A stretch of DNA of 64,000 nucleotides from Labyrinthula sp. Ha (taxonomy: Eukaryota > Sar > Bigyra > Labyrinthulida > Labyrinthulaceae). The DNA lies in NCBI GenBank assembly GCA_015227615.1, contig JAALGZ010000004.1, positions 1,860,001-1,924,000 on the forward strand, in the 5' to 3' direction. Under the pieces are notes generated by a model. It was not told where the DNA came from and did no database searches. It was given only the letters and a program-made list of their open reading frames with translations. Shown here in pieces: positions 36,960-48,600 of the stretch; positions within the stretch are counted from its first letter, which is position 1; each line of letters opens with the position of its first letter. A program made the translations under genes and the position numbers.

Positions 36960-38345
36960 GATAGTACTCACTGGAATGGGATGCATATGATGAAAATGAG
37001 GATACACGATTCTATATTTAGTAGTGTACAGAAAAAGCTTACTGAGGATTTTATATTTGTGGACACAGTTGGGAACTGGCATCAAAAGAATTGGTCAGCT
37101 TACGAATATCATATGCTCAGGATGGCAATAATGAAACACGGAATGAGTGACTTTCAAAATATCATTGTATACTTACCAGGTAAAGGGAAACAACAGATTT
37201 ACACGAAATTACAGAGGATTCTCTATCGTCAAAGCTTGGAGCATTACCATGGATTGAGAGTGGATATAGAAGTCTTACGTCAAGATAATTTTAAACTTTT
37301 GAATGGGCGATATTTCAAGTTAAAGATGTCTCGAAGTTCAAAAGTGAAAACCCTGGAGAGAATATTTTGCCTTTGGAGATATGGAGAGAAACATAAACGG
37401 AACAGCTTGAAAAGCCAGAAATTAACGAAGATATATAATCCTCTTACTCTTGAGGGCCTCAAGGTGATACTTCACGACTTAAAGGAAAAGATCAAGATGA
37501 ACTTGGAATGGGATGCTTATCCACATTGGGATTGAACGCTGGGTGAATTGAGGGAAATAGTGGTGGCGTTAATCAATAGTTATGGAAGCAGGAAACAGAA
37601 GATAACTCACTTTATTATTGAAGCCAAAGATCTCTTAAGATCAATTGAAACTTCAAAAGATATGGAGAATTTGGAGATTACTAAAGCGTTAACTCCTAAC
37701 TTGTGGAAAATTACAAACAAGAATCTACACTGTATTATATACGTATGGAAGAAGCCAGTTGGTTGTAAGTTGAAGAAAATGGATGTATTCAAGTTCGTGG
37801 AATCTTCTACTTTGAAGCCTGATGTTGTTATACTGGATCCCCCATATAGAATTTTTAGTGATAACCCAATACGTGGACCAAGAATAAGCTATTCTACCTT
37901 GTCTGATGAGCAGATTGAAAATATACCCTTATGGAAATTAGGAGATGATGTATTATACTTTATCTGGACGATTCCTAGTAAAAGAAGTGTATCTATGAAA
38001 CTGATGGAGAAGAATGGGATTAGATTCGTTGGCCGTCTTATTTGGGTAAAGATGACACCTGCGGGAAAGGTAGCTTCAACACTGGGTAACCTCACTGGAG
38101 CTTGTACAAATGAGTGCCTGCTTGGATTAAAAAGAAATCTTCCGCATAGGATGCTTCGTCGATTTTTAGGGAAAGAGGTGATTTTTGGCATAAAAACGGG
38201 TAACTCACAAAAGCCTGTAGAGTTATATGAATTAATTGAAGCGAACTTTTCATCAGAGGCTTTGAAGGCTGAATTATTTGGAAGGAATAACAATGCTAGA
38301 GAAGGATGGTTGACAGTAGGGAATGAAATTGGATTTTCAAGTTAA
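36960..38345 (+). mobile_element. Accessory SANT/Myb-like and MT-A70 adenine methyltransferase modules of the gypsy element
   Basis: Downstream of the chromodomain and before the 3' LTR are two modules not found in standard gypsy pol. The first (~36.96-37.53 kb) has a SANT/Myb-like helix pattern: a Trp-rich start (NWHQKNWSAYE), then MAIMKHGMSDFQNI and LPGKGKQQIYTKLQRI, the spacing of Myb repeats in chromatin and DNA-binding proteins. The second (~37.55-38.34 kb) is an MT-A70 S-adenosylmethionine-dependent N6-adenine methyltransferase: DVVILDPPYR (the catalytic DPP[WY] motif, here DPPY), YSTLSDEQIENIPL, a WVK segment, a TNECLLGLKRN segment, KPVELYELIE and AELFGRNN...GWLTVGNEIG. All match the METTL3/IME4/MTA1 fold in order. 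The pairing recalls the Myb-like partner proteins of the ciliate MTA1 DNA-6mA complex (known biology). That the element uses it to methylate DNA or RNA is inference. Confidence 0.85.
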
Positions 38346-38371
38346 CTTTAAAGAATAAGCCGTGGGGGCGG

Positions 38372-38759
38372 TGTTCAGGAGAATTTAGCTTAACGGTTAT
38401 TCTTGTGGGGAAACTTTGCGTTTTTGAGATAAGATAGTGGCTTGAATGCAAAAGAGTGTATTTGGTTTTTGTGGTAATCAGTTATATTGTTTTTCTTTGA
38501 AATATGAGAACCTAGTTAGTGAGATATCGTTATGTTCCATTAACAAAACTGGAATATTTTGTTCATTAATTGTTAATTGTTGTTGTGAATAAGGAAAAGA
38601 AATAAGTTGCGTGATATTATATTTGGACTTAATACTGACTACTGTTACATATAAACTTACTTTTACGACGTTAAATATATCTATAAGGTATATTTCCTCG
38701 CTGTGTACAAGTGCGCACGTCCTTACTTCGGAAAATCAGAAGGACGAAAAAACTCAACA
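38372..38759 (+). repeat. 3' LTR of the gypsy element
   Basis: 388 bp, begins TGTTCAGGAG and ends ACTCAACA, followed by GATC. It is preceded by a GTGGGGGCGG tract (38362-38371). About 17-18 differences and one small indel separate it from the 5' copy. Confidence 0.9.
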
Positions 38760-38763
38760 GATC

Positions 38764-41700
38764 TGTTGTTTCCGGTGCTTATGTATTAGTAAAGAAGTAT
38801 TATGTAAAGTTACACCAGCCGTGCGGTAATGCAATATTGTATTATAACTATAAAAAGTAAACAGTCAGTAAGGAGAGAGTCGTACGCTCGACTGCTTAGA
38901 GTCTGACGGGTTTTAACGAAAGCACTGGAAAATATGAAGAAAACATAAATATCTAACATTGAGTCCATTTTTCATATTAGATCGCGACTCAGAGAATTGA
39001 ACAGATGTTCTAGATCGAGAAATTCGAGAGTTGATGTTCTCGAGTTTCTCAGTTTTAAAAGTTCCATGTAGACATTCCTAATATTAAGGTATGCTTTCTT
39101 TTCTTTTGCAAATACGCCATCACTGTAATAGTAAGAACAAGAAGAATGTGCAACATCATTTTTTAGAGTGACTCACAGCAATAGATTTCATTTATCTAAT
39201 CATAATTTGGGAAATCAAGAATTACAAGAGTACTTGATCAAGTTCCACGTGGTAAGAACGCCAAAGACGCAGACAACGGCAATAAAAACTGATTTTTTTA
39301 CAGGGAAGTTTTGCGTTTAACTATGCAATAAGAAAATAACAGCTGAACTAAACAGTAAAAAACCACGTAGATGAATTTAAAGCAACCAAAAAAATTCTGT
39401 AATTGTAGGATTTAAAATGTAGAAATGACTCGCTTTGAAGCTTAAACTTTGCAGTAATGATAACTCATTAGTATTAGTTTCAGTATTTTCCCCTTTGAAA
39501 TGAATTTTTTACTTAATTTATTAAGAAAAGTTTACATTTTTTTAGTAAGTTACCTCCGCAACTAGGAAGAAAAGAGGTTTCCAAATAGATCAAACACTAA
39601 AAATCTTGTTACAGAATTAACAGAATATGAGCTAAGTACGAAACATACATCTGGTAAAGCTGTAGCATCACCTCTACAAAGATTGTTTATTGGTATTTTA
39701 GTTGAGAAAGATCTACTTAGATATAAGATTTCTAAAGTTTGCAATGTTGTAAGCTACAGAAGATGAAAATACGGAGAAATGAATACAATGTGATCATAGA
39801 TGATTAAATAAGGGAAGGGTGTCCAGGCTTTTTTTTTGATAAACATGCCACTAAGAGGTCTACACTTTAATGTATGAGCTTCCAGGATGTTGTTCCTAGG
39901 TGTCTAACAAGGGTTTTATTGGATTGTGTTCATGTAGATACAAGTAAGAACATCTCGCGATACGAATTGTTAGTGATATTACCAGTTGATGTCGGTTACT
40001 TCTACCGATCTATTTTTGCTTACGGCACATTAATGGAGACGGAAAGTTGCGTGAACGTTATAGGAGGCATGAAAGTTTTTGGCATTTCGCTTGCGAAGGT
40101 GTTTTTGAGTAACAGATGTAAGATTTTAATAAAGTTATTAAAATTATATATATAAACCACAAAATCCACATTCCTAGCCATTTGTTTATTTGATTAGGAT
40201 AGATTTACAGCTTTTTTCTGTCGAAGGTCCATTACACTCCAGAAGTGTAACTAAAATCATGTACAAGAGTTTTACGCCTGTCTGTTTAGACTTGTATTTA
40301 CTCTGTAGCAGTAATACTTATGGCTTTCCGAACGGAATGATTTATAATTCTCTCTAAATTTATAAACTGCGGCATCACTAGAGAGGTTCGTCGGTGGTGC
40401 TCAACTTTTAGAGTATAAATACCATAACAAGAAAAATAGTCTTATATTTTTAATAACAGAATGCCCTCTTAAGTGCTGTGTAGTAGAGTTCTAATGATAG
40501 GTCATGACTCATATATTATTTTTCTAGTATTCTTAGGTTGAAGGTTAAATTTTAACAAAAGTCCCGATATTTAAATATGCGCTTGCCACTTTGGTAATGT
40601 CATGGAAATTAGGGATAGAAGTAGGAAAACGAAAGCCCTCTCGTGTTGAATATTTTCTTGCATGAAAGCGGACAGCATTATATCTTATGTGTAAGTGCAA
40701 AAAGATGTTTCTTTTCCTGTCACCCTTAAGCTGAGCTGAACAATAGTAACCAACTATAAGTTAGAAATCTCAAGATTGCACGACCTCTTTAACAACGATA
40801 CATAATAACCTAGGAATTTCTTTGGGATTGTAGGTATTTTAAAACCTCTATATAGTAACCTAGCTTTGTTATTGTGCACTTTTCATATTCATGTGCACCA
40901 TGTTAACATATGGCTTCTCATCCCATATGCCTTTCTAATGGGGGTCATACTTTAATAAAGTGCCCTATCTTCCTCAAAACCAAAATTTCCCGAAAGTAAG
41001 AAACAAGAAAGGTATTAAGGTCATACAACAAAATATTATGCTCATAACTTTATTGATCTAAATTTTTACACACTTCCAATTTGTGTAATTATATATGTGT
41101 ATGGATAAGAAAGTATTTTTATTGATTTAAAATGCTTTCAGTAAGATCAGATGTTGAGAAACCCTGGTTTTGTTGAATAAATTGAATTATTTGTTTAGTC
41201 CATTAGAGTTGGAAGATAAATTGGTATAACTGTAGGAGGTATTGGAAATTGTTTAGGAAATCTACCTACACTAGTTTCATAAAATTCTATGTGTAAAGCT
41301 TATTATCAAGAGGTTTGATACCGGTGTTTCTTTCAGCATTCTAATATTGTTTTATCACCTTGTCAAACGACCTTAATTTCTCTGAAACTTTGAAAGACTT
41401 AGATTTAGCACTGAACTTTTGATTATGTTATTGAACTTCTGTTTCAAGAGAATTAATGGGGGTCAAGGGGCGGAGGACTAGCATAAACTTAACTCTTAAA
41501 ATATTGAAGTGGGAGGAATATTAAGATGTGGCATTGTGGGAAAGTAATTTGGAGCTATCCCATATAACTTTTATCCAGAACAGTTTTGTCTTATTCCCCT
41601 GCGATAATACTTTTCTTTGTTAAGTTTTAGATCTTTAACAAACTTCAATTGCCCAAGTTGTAATGTTTCTTTCTGTATGAAAAAAATGCATGGGGAAACG

Positions 41701-43762
41701 ATTTATTTCATCAAGGTATCTAAGTTTTGATTTGCCTTTTAGTTGCTCATGTCACTGATCATTTCAGCCCCTCTTAACATTTTTTCTTGATTATAAATTT
41801 AACCTTCTTTTTCCTGGAATTAATTTATATTTGATTTTCTTTCTGCGTATTCTTAGCCTAATTCTTTATCTTACATTTGCTACTTTTTATAATCTTCCCC
41901 CTTTTTTCTCCCTTTCTTATGCACTGACTTTCTGTTGCTTAGAAATATAGATTCCTTATATGATACCACCATCCCTGAAGGAAGTTCTCGCTGGCACAAT
42001 TTTGATTTCCTAGGATAAGCTGTCGATAGGCCAGCTAAGCCTCTCCAGAAACACCTATCTTCAGGCCAGCCACATATTTGGCTTCAGAGACTTCATTTGT
42101 CTTAAGTTTCTAAAACCTTGATTATTCGTTCTCCTTTAATCCCTATTCATTTAGTTTCATATAAACTACTGAGTTTACCCTCCTGATTGCTTTTGAAAAT
42201 TATAATTAAGCAATACTGGGAAAACAGACGTGCAGTACGTCCTTAAAATGGCGCAGCAGAAGTCAGGGCCGTTCGTTACAAAAAGTATATGAAGATTTAT
42301 GGGCTGAATAAAACTATGGATAAAGCTAAAAAATATTTTTAAATACTCTTCAAAATATATAGGTTTGGAGCTAATGTGATGGTACATAAGCCAAGTAATT
42401 TCTGCTCATATTACTTCGTCAGTCACCTGACTTAGGAGTGCACTGAATCGTAAAAATATGTGAAGATATGAACGTCACCTTGGGGCAATGAAGGATTCTT
42501 GGACTAAGAAAGGTAAGAAATGTGACAAAATCTTAAACAAAACACTATCGCAGCATGTTATGATTAGGAATATTGAACAAGCCGCATTGTCGTGTTACAT
42601 GAAGAAAAGTCTGAACGGAAGACTTTAGTTAAATAGAGGGATACCATAGAAGGGCATCTACCAATTTGTTCCTTCTTTAATTTTCTTCCTTAAAGATAAA
42701 AATATCTAGTAAATAATATAATGTAAAACAAAAAATATGCATAAAGAACAATTGTATTCCCAGCTGTAACTATTTATCGAAGAACTAATTGCATCAACTT
42801 CTCTGACTTTTACAAATTTTGCGCGATGCTTTTGTCGATGATTGGTTTGTCTAATTTATTTAAGGAAGTCTTTGTAAGCTATAAAATACACATGTCATTT
42901 TTAGTCAATCAAGTTCAGGGTGCGAAATCTCCTTTGTTACAGCGTAAAGCCGTTGTGATGAGTTCTAGGATCACTAAACGGACTAACAAAGGATCAAACT
43001 AGAGAAAACCGTTTGATCAACCACATAAGTTAATTTAATGAGCATGGGTGATTGTTATCGGCTTAGATAGCTAGAGTTAACTGCTCTATTTATTTTGGTC
43101 AGAGTCAGGGAGTTCCATCTTTTGATCATGAAACTTGCCACTCATGTCATCTTCATCTGTTTTGCCCAATTTTAAAGAAGAGGTCTCGTAAGCGTCAGTA
43201 AAACCATTTGCAACTAATACCTGCAGAACTATCTCCTAGTTACCTTATTCACATTCTTTGTTTTTTTTTTACTTGATTGGTCGGGGTCACTTTAGGTACA
43301 TTCTTTACAAAATGGAGTAGATGCACATCTCTTTGTTAAGGGTTCCCAAAGGCAACGGTAGCGCAACCACTTTTACTGGTTTCACTTTTTCTGATCACAT
43401 TCTTGCACCACACATCTTTAAACCATTCTTTTTTTGGGTGCTCATTTCGCTCGATTTTGTAAGTTACTAAACCCGTTAGCGATGAATTAGTGTGTGGTAA
43501 TGTACCAGTGGAGTGACGTGCTATATGCTCGTGAATCTGCTCGCTTATTTAATCTGTTGAAACAAAATCGACTAAATAATTTCCAAAAAGAAATCGAAAC
43601 ATTGACAAGAATTAATAATCGCGAACCAGAAACCGGGAAGAACACGGAATACTCTTAAGCTAGGAGGTTTGAAAAAATCTCAGAAAATCTATATACCAGA
43701 CAGCATTTGGCAGCTGTATGAGAGAAAATTAACCATTTGCTGGTTCTCGTTTTTCTTTCCAA
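38764..43762. other. Gene-free AT-rich stretch, 5 kb
   Basis: No recognisable gene or repeat. The longest ATG-started frame (39874-40155, plus strand, 93 codons) has fairly balanced composition but no recognised motif and is kept only as a remote possibility. The last few hundred bases are the promoter side of the bZIP-like gene. Confidence 0.5.
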
Positions 43763-44854
43763 ATGATCTCCTCCTTAACTTATGACAAGATTCCTAAAAG
43801 GTTGAAATCACTCCCGAAGAAAAAAAGCAAAAGTCAATCTTGTAAGGAATACAGAGAAAAAAGGAAAAACAAGCTTTTCTCAAATAAAAAGAAGGAGCTT
43901 CAGCTTCAAGTCATTAACCAAAACCTAGAAAGTAAAGCAAATAAACTGGTTGAGTTGAAGAGACTTTTGAAGAAAAAAGAAAACAAAGAAAAATTATTAT
44001 GGAGTTCTTCATACTTGGTACAAAAAAATGAACAGTTAAGGCAACAAAACTTAAAACTCAGGGTACATAGGTTTTTCATAGTGAATTCAATTAAACTCTT
44101 TGAAGATCTTCCCGAGTGTAACCCCTTGACGTTTTTTTATTTTCTTTTTCCAGTTGTAAATAAGTTGATTGTTCAACATAACTATTTTAAACCTCAAACT
44201 AAGATATTTTCATGGCTAGATGAAAAAGTTAAACTTGTCAAACGGCCAAAAGATATTAACAAACTACTTTTTCATCTTGGAGAGTCAAATAAAACTCCTA
44301 TAAGAATTAATACATTACGAGTTGGCACTGATGGTACAGATTTTGTGCACTTAAACTATATCTATACTGGTATTTCTTTTAAAAAGTTTCTGAACATAAC
44401 ATGGAGAATTATGACCAAGAACAGTGCAACACGAACGTGGTCAAAAAACCTAAAGTGCACACAACCAGAACTTGTTCATTTAGATTTATGTCTTAACAAT
44501 ACATTGGTTGAATACTTTTACAAAATTTCTCCTTTACCCATTAAGTATGTTTCTGTTACTAAAATAAGAGATGTCCTTACCGGTTCATACCGGTACACTT
44601 GTTATGTTTTGAATCAAACGGATAAGTTTGCTACTTTGTCAATCTGTCCGTTAATTTTTGATATTGAACAGAAAAAGTTTTCTATTTTGAGGCAAGTTCT
44701 ATGTTCCTCATTTCAAGATATATCAGAGAGAAAACTTAGAGTACAGGCAAAATTTTCAGCGAGTACTGTGGATGCAATTAGAACAGTAAAAAACTCAATG
44801 GCGTTTGTGAAGTATTTGCACGCTCATCAGTGCGATTTCGAAGAGCTCAATTGA
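43763..44854 (+). CDS. bZIP-like transcription factor with an unknown C-terminal domain
   Basis: A 363-residue intronless protein, ATG to TGA. Residues ~18-44 are strongly basic (KKKSKSQSCKEYREKRKNK, then KKKEL) and run into a long coiled coil (~45-100: LQVINQNLESKANKLVELKRLLKK and later EQLRQQNLKLR) with Leu/Ile/Asn at heptad positions, the layout of a bZIP DNA-binding domain. The usual Asn of the basic region (N-x7-R) is not clear, and Cys27/Tyr30 occupy the core, as in divergent protist bZIPs. Residues ~105-350 form a globular domain (IRINTLRVGTDGTDFVHLNY, then SVTKIRDVLTGSYRYTCYVLN) that I do not recognise; a ligand-binding PAS/START-like role is speculation. Convergent with the Rab gene, 53 bp between stops. 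Confidence is good that it is a host gene and moderate for bZIP. Confidence 0.6.
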   Translation: MISSLTYDKIPKRLKSLPKKKSKSQSCKEYREKRKNKLFSNKKKELQLQVINQNLESKANKLVELKRLLKKKENKEKLLWSSSYLVQKNEQLRQQNLKLRVHRFFIVNSIKLFEDLPECNPLTFFYFLFPVVNKLIVQHNYFKPQTKIFSWLDEKVKLVKRPKDINKLLFHLGESNKTPIRINTLRVGTDGTDFVHLNYIYTGISFKKFLNITWRIMTKNSATRTWSKNLKCTQPELVHLDLCLNNTLVEYFYKISPLPIKYVSVTKIRDVLTGSYRYTCYVLNQTDKFATLSICPLIFDIEQKKFSILRQVLCSSFQDISERKLRVQAKFSASTVDAIRTVKNSMAFVKYLHAHQCDFEELN

Positions 44855-44907
44855 ACTCGATTAAACCCATATTAACTACATTTATGTTACAAATATGTAG
44901 AGATAAA

Positions 44908-45655
44908 CTACTGAGTTGGGCAGCATACAATCTTTGGATCTCTTCTCCGCTTGGATTTTCTAGATCTCCTGCCGTTTCTATGAGATTTCTTTCCTCCAAC
45001 ATCAACTTTCTCTCCATCAATAATCTTAAAACTGTTGCTCTTTCCTAAATCCAAACTCAATAATTTTGAACTTGATTGAACTTGTGCATATATTCTTAAT
45101 ACTAAGGATCTAAATGCATCATTGACATTTGTTGCATCATATGCACTACACTCAAAGAACTCTGCGTTCACTCCAAGTGCATATTCCCTGCCTTCTTGTT
45201 CACTGACAGAACGTAGGTGAGCGAGATCTACTTTGTTTCCAACGATAGTGATTTTTATGTTAGGGCGTTCACTATTTTCTTGCAAGTAGCTAACCCACTT
45301 GTTCAAGTTATCAAATGATGAACGCTTTGTCATGTCATAAACAATTATTGCACCATAAGCACCCCTGTAATATGCTTTTGCCAAAGCTTGGAATCTCTCT
45401 TGACCTAAAAAGTAATTATGCTGGATGCATCTTACCTGCTGTATCCCAAATTTGTGCCTTCAGGTTTTTTGAATCATAAAGTTCGGTCTTTGAACTAAAC
45501 TCTACACCAATTGTTGACTTGTTGGCAACGTTGAAGGAATTGGAAGCATAACGGCTGAGGAGGTTTGTTTTTCCAACGGAAGTGTCTCCAATCAGAACTA
45601 TTTTGAAAACGAAGTCGTGTGAAATTGACGTTGAAGGAATATCAGTGCTAAACAT
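44908..45655 (-). CDS. Rab11/RabA-type small GTPase
   Basis: Two exons (45655-45436 and 45404-44908) joined over a 31-nt intron give 238 residues. Motifs: P-loop GDTSVGKT (23-30), switch I STIGVEF (47-53), WDTAGQERF (70-78, created by splicing), NKVD (130-133) and ECSAYD (G5). The FKIVLIGD...NLLSRY start, [11 protein letters not shown] and [17 protein letters not shown] are closest to Rab11/plant RabA, which regulate recycling-endosome and trans-Golgi to plasma-membrane traffic. The C-terminus is a basic stretch ([10 protein letters not shown]) and CCPTQ, a CCXXX prenylation site like the one that ends animal Rab11. The Met at 45655 is chosen because the Rab fold begins ~14 residues later; the frame is open to 45760 but that extension is unlike Rab sequence. 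The intact GTPase motifs predict a functional enzyme. Confidence 0.93.
45405..45435 (-). other. 31-nt spliceosomal intron in the Rab11-type gene
   Basis: On the minus strand it begins GTAAGATG and ends CTTTTTAG, phase 1, and splits the Gly codon of WDTAGQE. The universally conserved switch II motif fixes both boundaries. Confidence 0.93.
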
Positions 45656-48600
45656 GGTTTTCTTTTCTCTATTCCTTTCTTTCCTTTGTGAAATTTGCAG
45701 CCATCTTTGAAAAATCAAAATATGTTCTAAATGTGGTAATCCTCCATTGCGTCCAGACAAGATAATAATATGATGGCATCATATCAAGTCTTAGTTTACA
45801 ACGAGAATAAACTCTAATAGTTGAATTCTTAAAATAGGTAATATTACACGCAGGTAGTCATTGCTGTAAAGTCATTTCTAAGATATTTATCATCTTAATA
45901 CTGTTTTACCTGTAGGAGGTTCCTCAATCAAGGAATGTTACTCTAAGAAGTTGTCGCGAATGTTTTTGTAAAGGACTTTAGAGCATTGTTTGTTGGCAGA
46001 TAGATAGCACGAACAAACGTGCTAAGATTATTAATTCCTTTTTATTAGATTCCTGGGTTTACATATGGAGTTAGAAAGGTAAAGATGTAAGGCTATACGG
46101 GATATACGAGTGTCTTGAACCCGAACTCATGGGCTAACAAATGGTCATCTTCCAGCAATGCTTTATTTTTGACTTTTTATAAGAAATAAAATGAATAAAA
46201 CTCATTTTAAAGAATTATAAAGGTACTTAAGTTGCATTTGGTCTCATTTCTAAGAGAACTCGAATAAACAGAGCCTTCTATAAGAGCACCTCTCCTTCCC
46301 TTCTCATTTCGAAATCTCTTTGCACTATTTAATTGTGAATAATTATGTAAATAATCCACACAGAAAGTACTCATGGGGTAACAATTAGAAAAACGACTGT
46401 TTTCTTAGAATTCAGCTTTTTATCCCGTAAAAGTTATTTATGTATGGATTAGCAAGAAGACTCAGGGTGTCGTCACATCTCAGTAGATACAAACTTTTCA
46501 TCTAATGTAGCACTTACGTTTCCCAAATATATATATTTAATGTTGTTTATAAATATCACAATAATTGTCATCTAGTTCATAAACAATAAAAGCTGACATT
46601 ATGCGATGACCACGTTCGAGAGCATTATATTAAGGTCCTGGTTTGACTTGGCGTCGAGGGAGTATAAGTCTATACATATTTACTAAGATACTATAGTTTC
46701 ATGATTAAGCTATCGCGTCTTAATTTAGTATTGACAGTCTTTCAGTAAAAAGCTTAAGCTCAAATGATTGATTCTTCCTGTGAAAATGTCTGTACACTTT
46801 GTGACTAAGAGTTAGTTACTCGTGAGTCTTGGTTGATATTTAAATAAAATCTAGTGCAGTTTAATACTTGGAATTAATTAAAACACCTATCTAGGGAAAT
46901 TTCAGGTCTTGGTAGGCTGGAGGCGATATCATCATTTCTTATTTCGAAAGTGTAATTTTAATTCCAAGAAAACCATTTTAACTTTACTTTTCTCCCAAGA
47001 GATGTATTAAATTTCACACCAAACAGAAGGAGTTAGTTTATGGGAGAATATTTTTTGTTTAAATTAGCATTAAGAAAATCTTATACATACTGTATTTCTT
47101 ACGGGCACACTTGGTATATCATGTGTCGTTGAGAACTTCTGCTTATAGAAGTTGTGGTATAGGATTTAGATTGCACTGTGAAAAGCTTATAAGTCGGTCT
47201 CAAACAAGAACTTATTAAATAGAAAAATGCTACTGTTGTAAAAATATCCTTCGCTTATACTAGGGGTCTTTGAATACGTCCTTGGAACTAACGAAGAGCG
47301 AGTATGGAATTGAAACATCTTTTATATTAACTATGTTTTGAAATATGGTCCTATTTCAAAGAGTGACTACCAATTGGCTTCATTAATTAAATAATATACG
47401 AATCGATATGATTTAAACTACTATAGTTCTAGGAAAGCTATAGAAAATAAATTAGATACCAAAGAACTTGGAACTCTCCACAATATTATTATTAGCTGAA
47501 AATTAGCAAAGTAAAAACGATTTTAACCTTACTTTGCCCCTCAGGTGCCAAAAAATACTTCATCTTCGCGATACATCTTCTACACAGTTTTAACCTCGTT
47601 GTGTTCACTAAGAATAAAAACTTGTTCTGACTGATATTCTTGACTTTTTATCTCTTATGTATTATATGTATATTTTTCTGTCCCTTCCTTCCTAGTTTTT
47701 TTCCTACTCCCAGAGTATCCTACTGTACACCACCATATCTTATTCTCCACTTCCTACTTTCACCCTGCAATACGTTCTTTTCACCACCACTGGTTTTGTG
47801 TCTGTCTTTAACTGCAAAGGCCCAACTTCTAGTTCTCAACTTCCCCTTCTTGTTAAAGCTGCTGGTATCTCTGTCAGGTTCCTGGACAACAACAGAGAAA
47901 GAAAATTATAACTAATTTATTATTCTCTGCAAGTCAATATTGAAAATCAAATTAAAAGTCTTTAATTTACCGGAAAACCCTTAGAGTTGGCAAAACTCTA
48001 GAAATATTTGCCGACGTCTTTTTTTTGCAATCACCTATGCTAAAGGTTCGTGATGTGAGACTACGACGAACTCTTGAACTTTTCAGGTAATTTTCGCCAT
48101 TTGAGTTAAAATATTTAATGTTATATAGTTATAAAAGGCTCGAATATACTAGCCTGAACTATTTTTGAGATTATGGATCCACCTAAAACTAGCTTATTGC
48201 AAACAGGTCGGGTACCTTGTGATCCATCTGGTACATTCTTACCGTCTATGATATTCTAGGAAAATTACTCTTAATTTAACAATACCATAAATGGACTCTA
48301 AGTTCCCATCTATTCTAACCAGGGCCTAACTTAGAATGTTCGAATCAAAAAGAATACAAGAAGTTTCAAATCAAATATCAATACTGCTATCAACTATCTA
48401 CTCGTAGTTAAGATAATACAAACTTTCAAAAATATATTTGTTCCATCTTACAGGTTGGACAAGTAAACTATATTCTGGCCATGAAGATCACGAGGTAAGT
48501 TTGAATTAGTCGAGAACACATAATGATAGAAACGAGAGGAAAACAACTGCACTTAATAATACAAACATTACCTCAACTAGCTAGGTACCTAGTAAACTAA

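Larger units (their letters stand above)
31461..38759 (+). mobile_element. Ty3/gypsy chromovirus carrying SANT and MT-A70 modules
   Basis: A 7.3-kb LTR element with both LTRs present (31461-31847 and 38372-38759). GATC is found immediately outside each LTR (31457-31460, 38760-38763), a possible 4-bp target duplication, though the word is short and palindromic. Parts in order: gag from ~31.9 kb with a CX2CX4HX4C zinc knuckle near 32.7 kb; aspartic protease (LLDSGA) near 33.15 kb; reverse transcriptase near 34.0-34.7 kb (VVDFRPLN; a WIDD active-site variant); RNase H near 35.0-35.4 kb; integrase near 35.8-36.6 kb; a chromodomain near 36.75-36.9 kb; then the SANT/Myb and MT-A70 modules. A purine/G-rich tract just before the 3' LTR (38362-38371) is the likely polypurine tract. 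The LTRs are about 95% identical, so the insertion is not very recent. It is nearly full length but broken, with roughly four to six interruptions in the coding region. Confidence 0.92.

Noticed and set aside
39874-40155. 93-codon frame with balanced composition
   Set aside because: No recognised motif, no partner exon and no recognisable promoter context; kept only as a remark in the gene-free stretch.
47640-47915. 91-codon Leu/Phe/Pro-rich frame
   Set aside because: It comes from a pyrimidine-rich patch; neither strand gives a recognisable protein.
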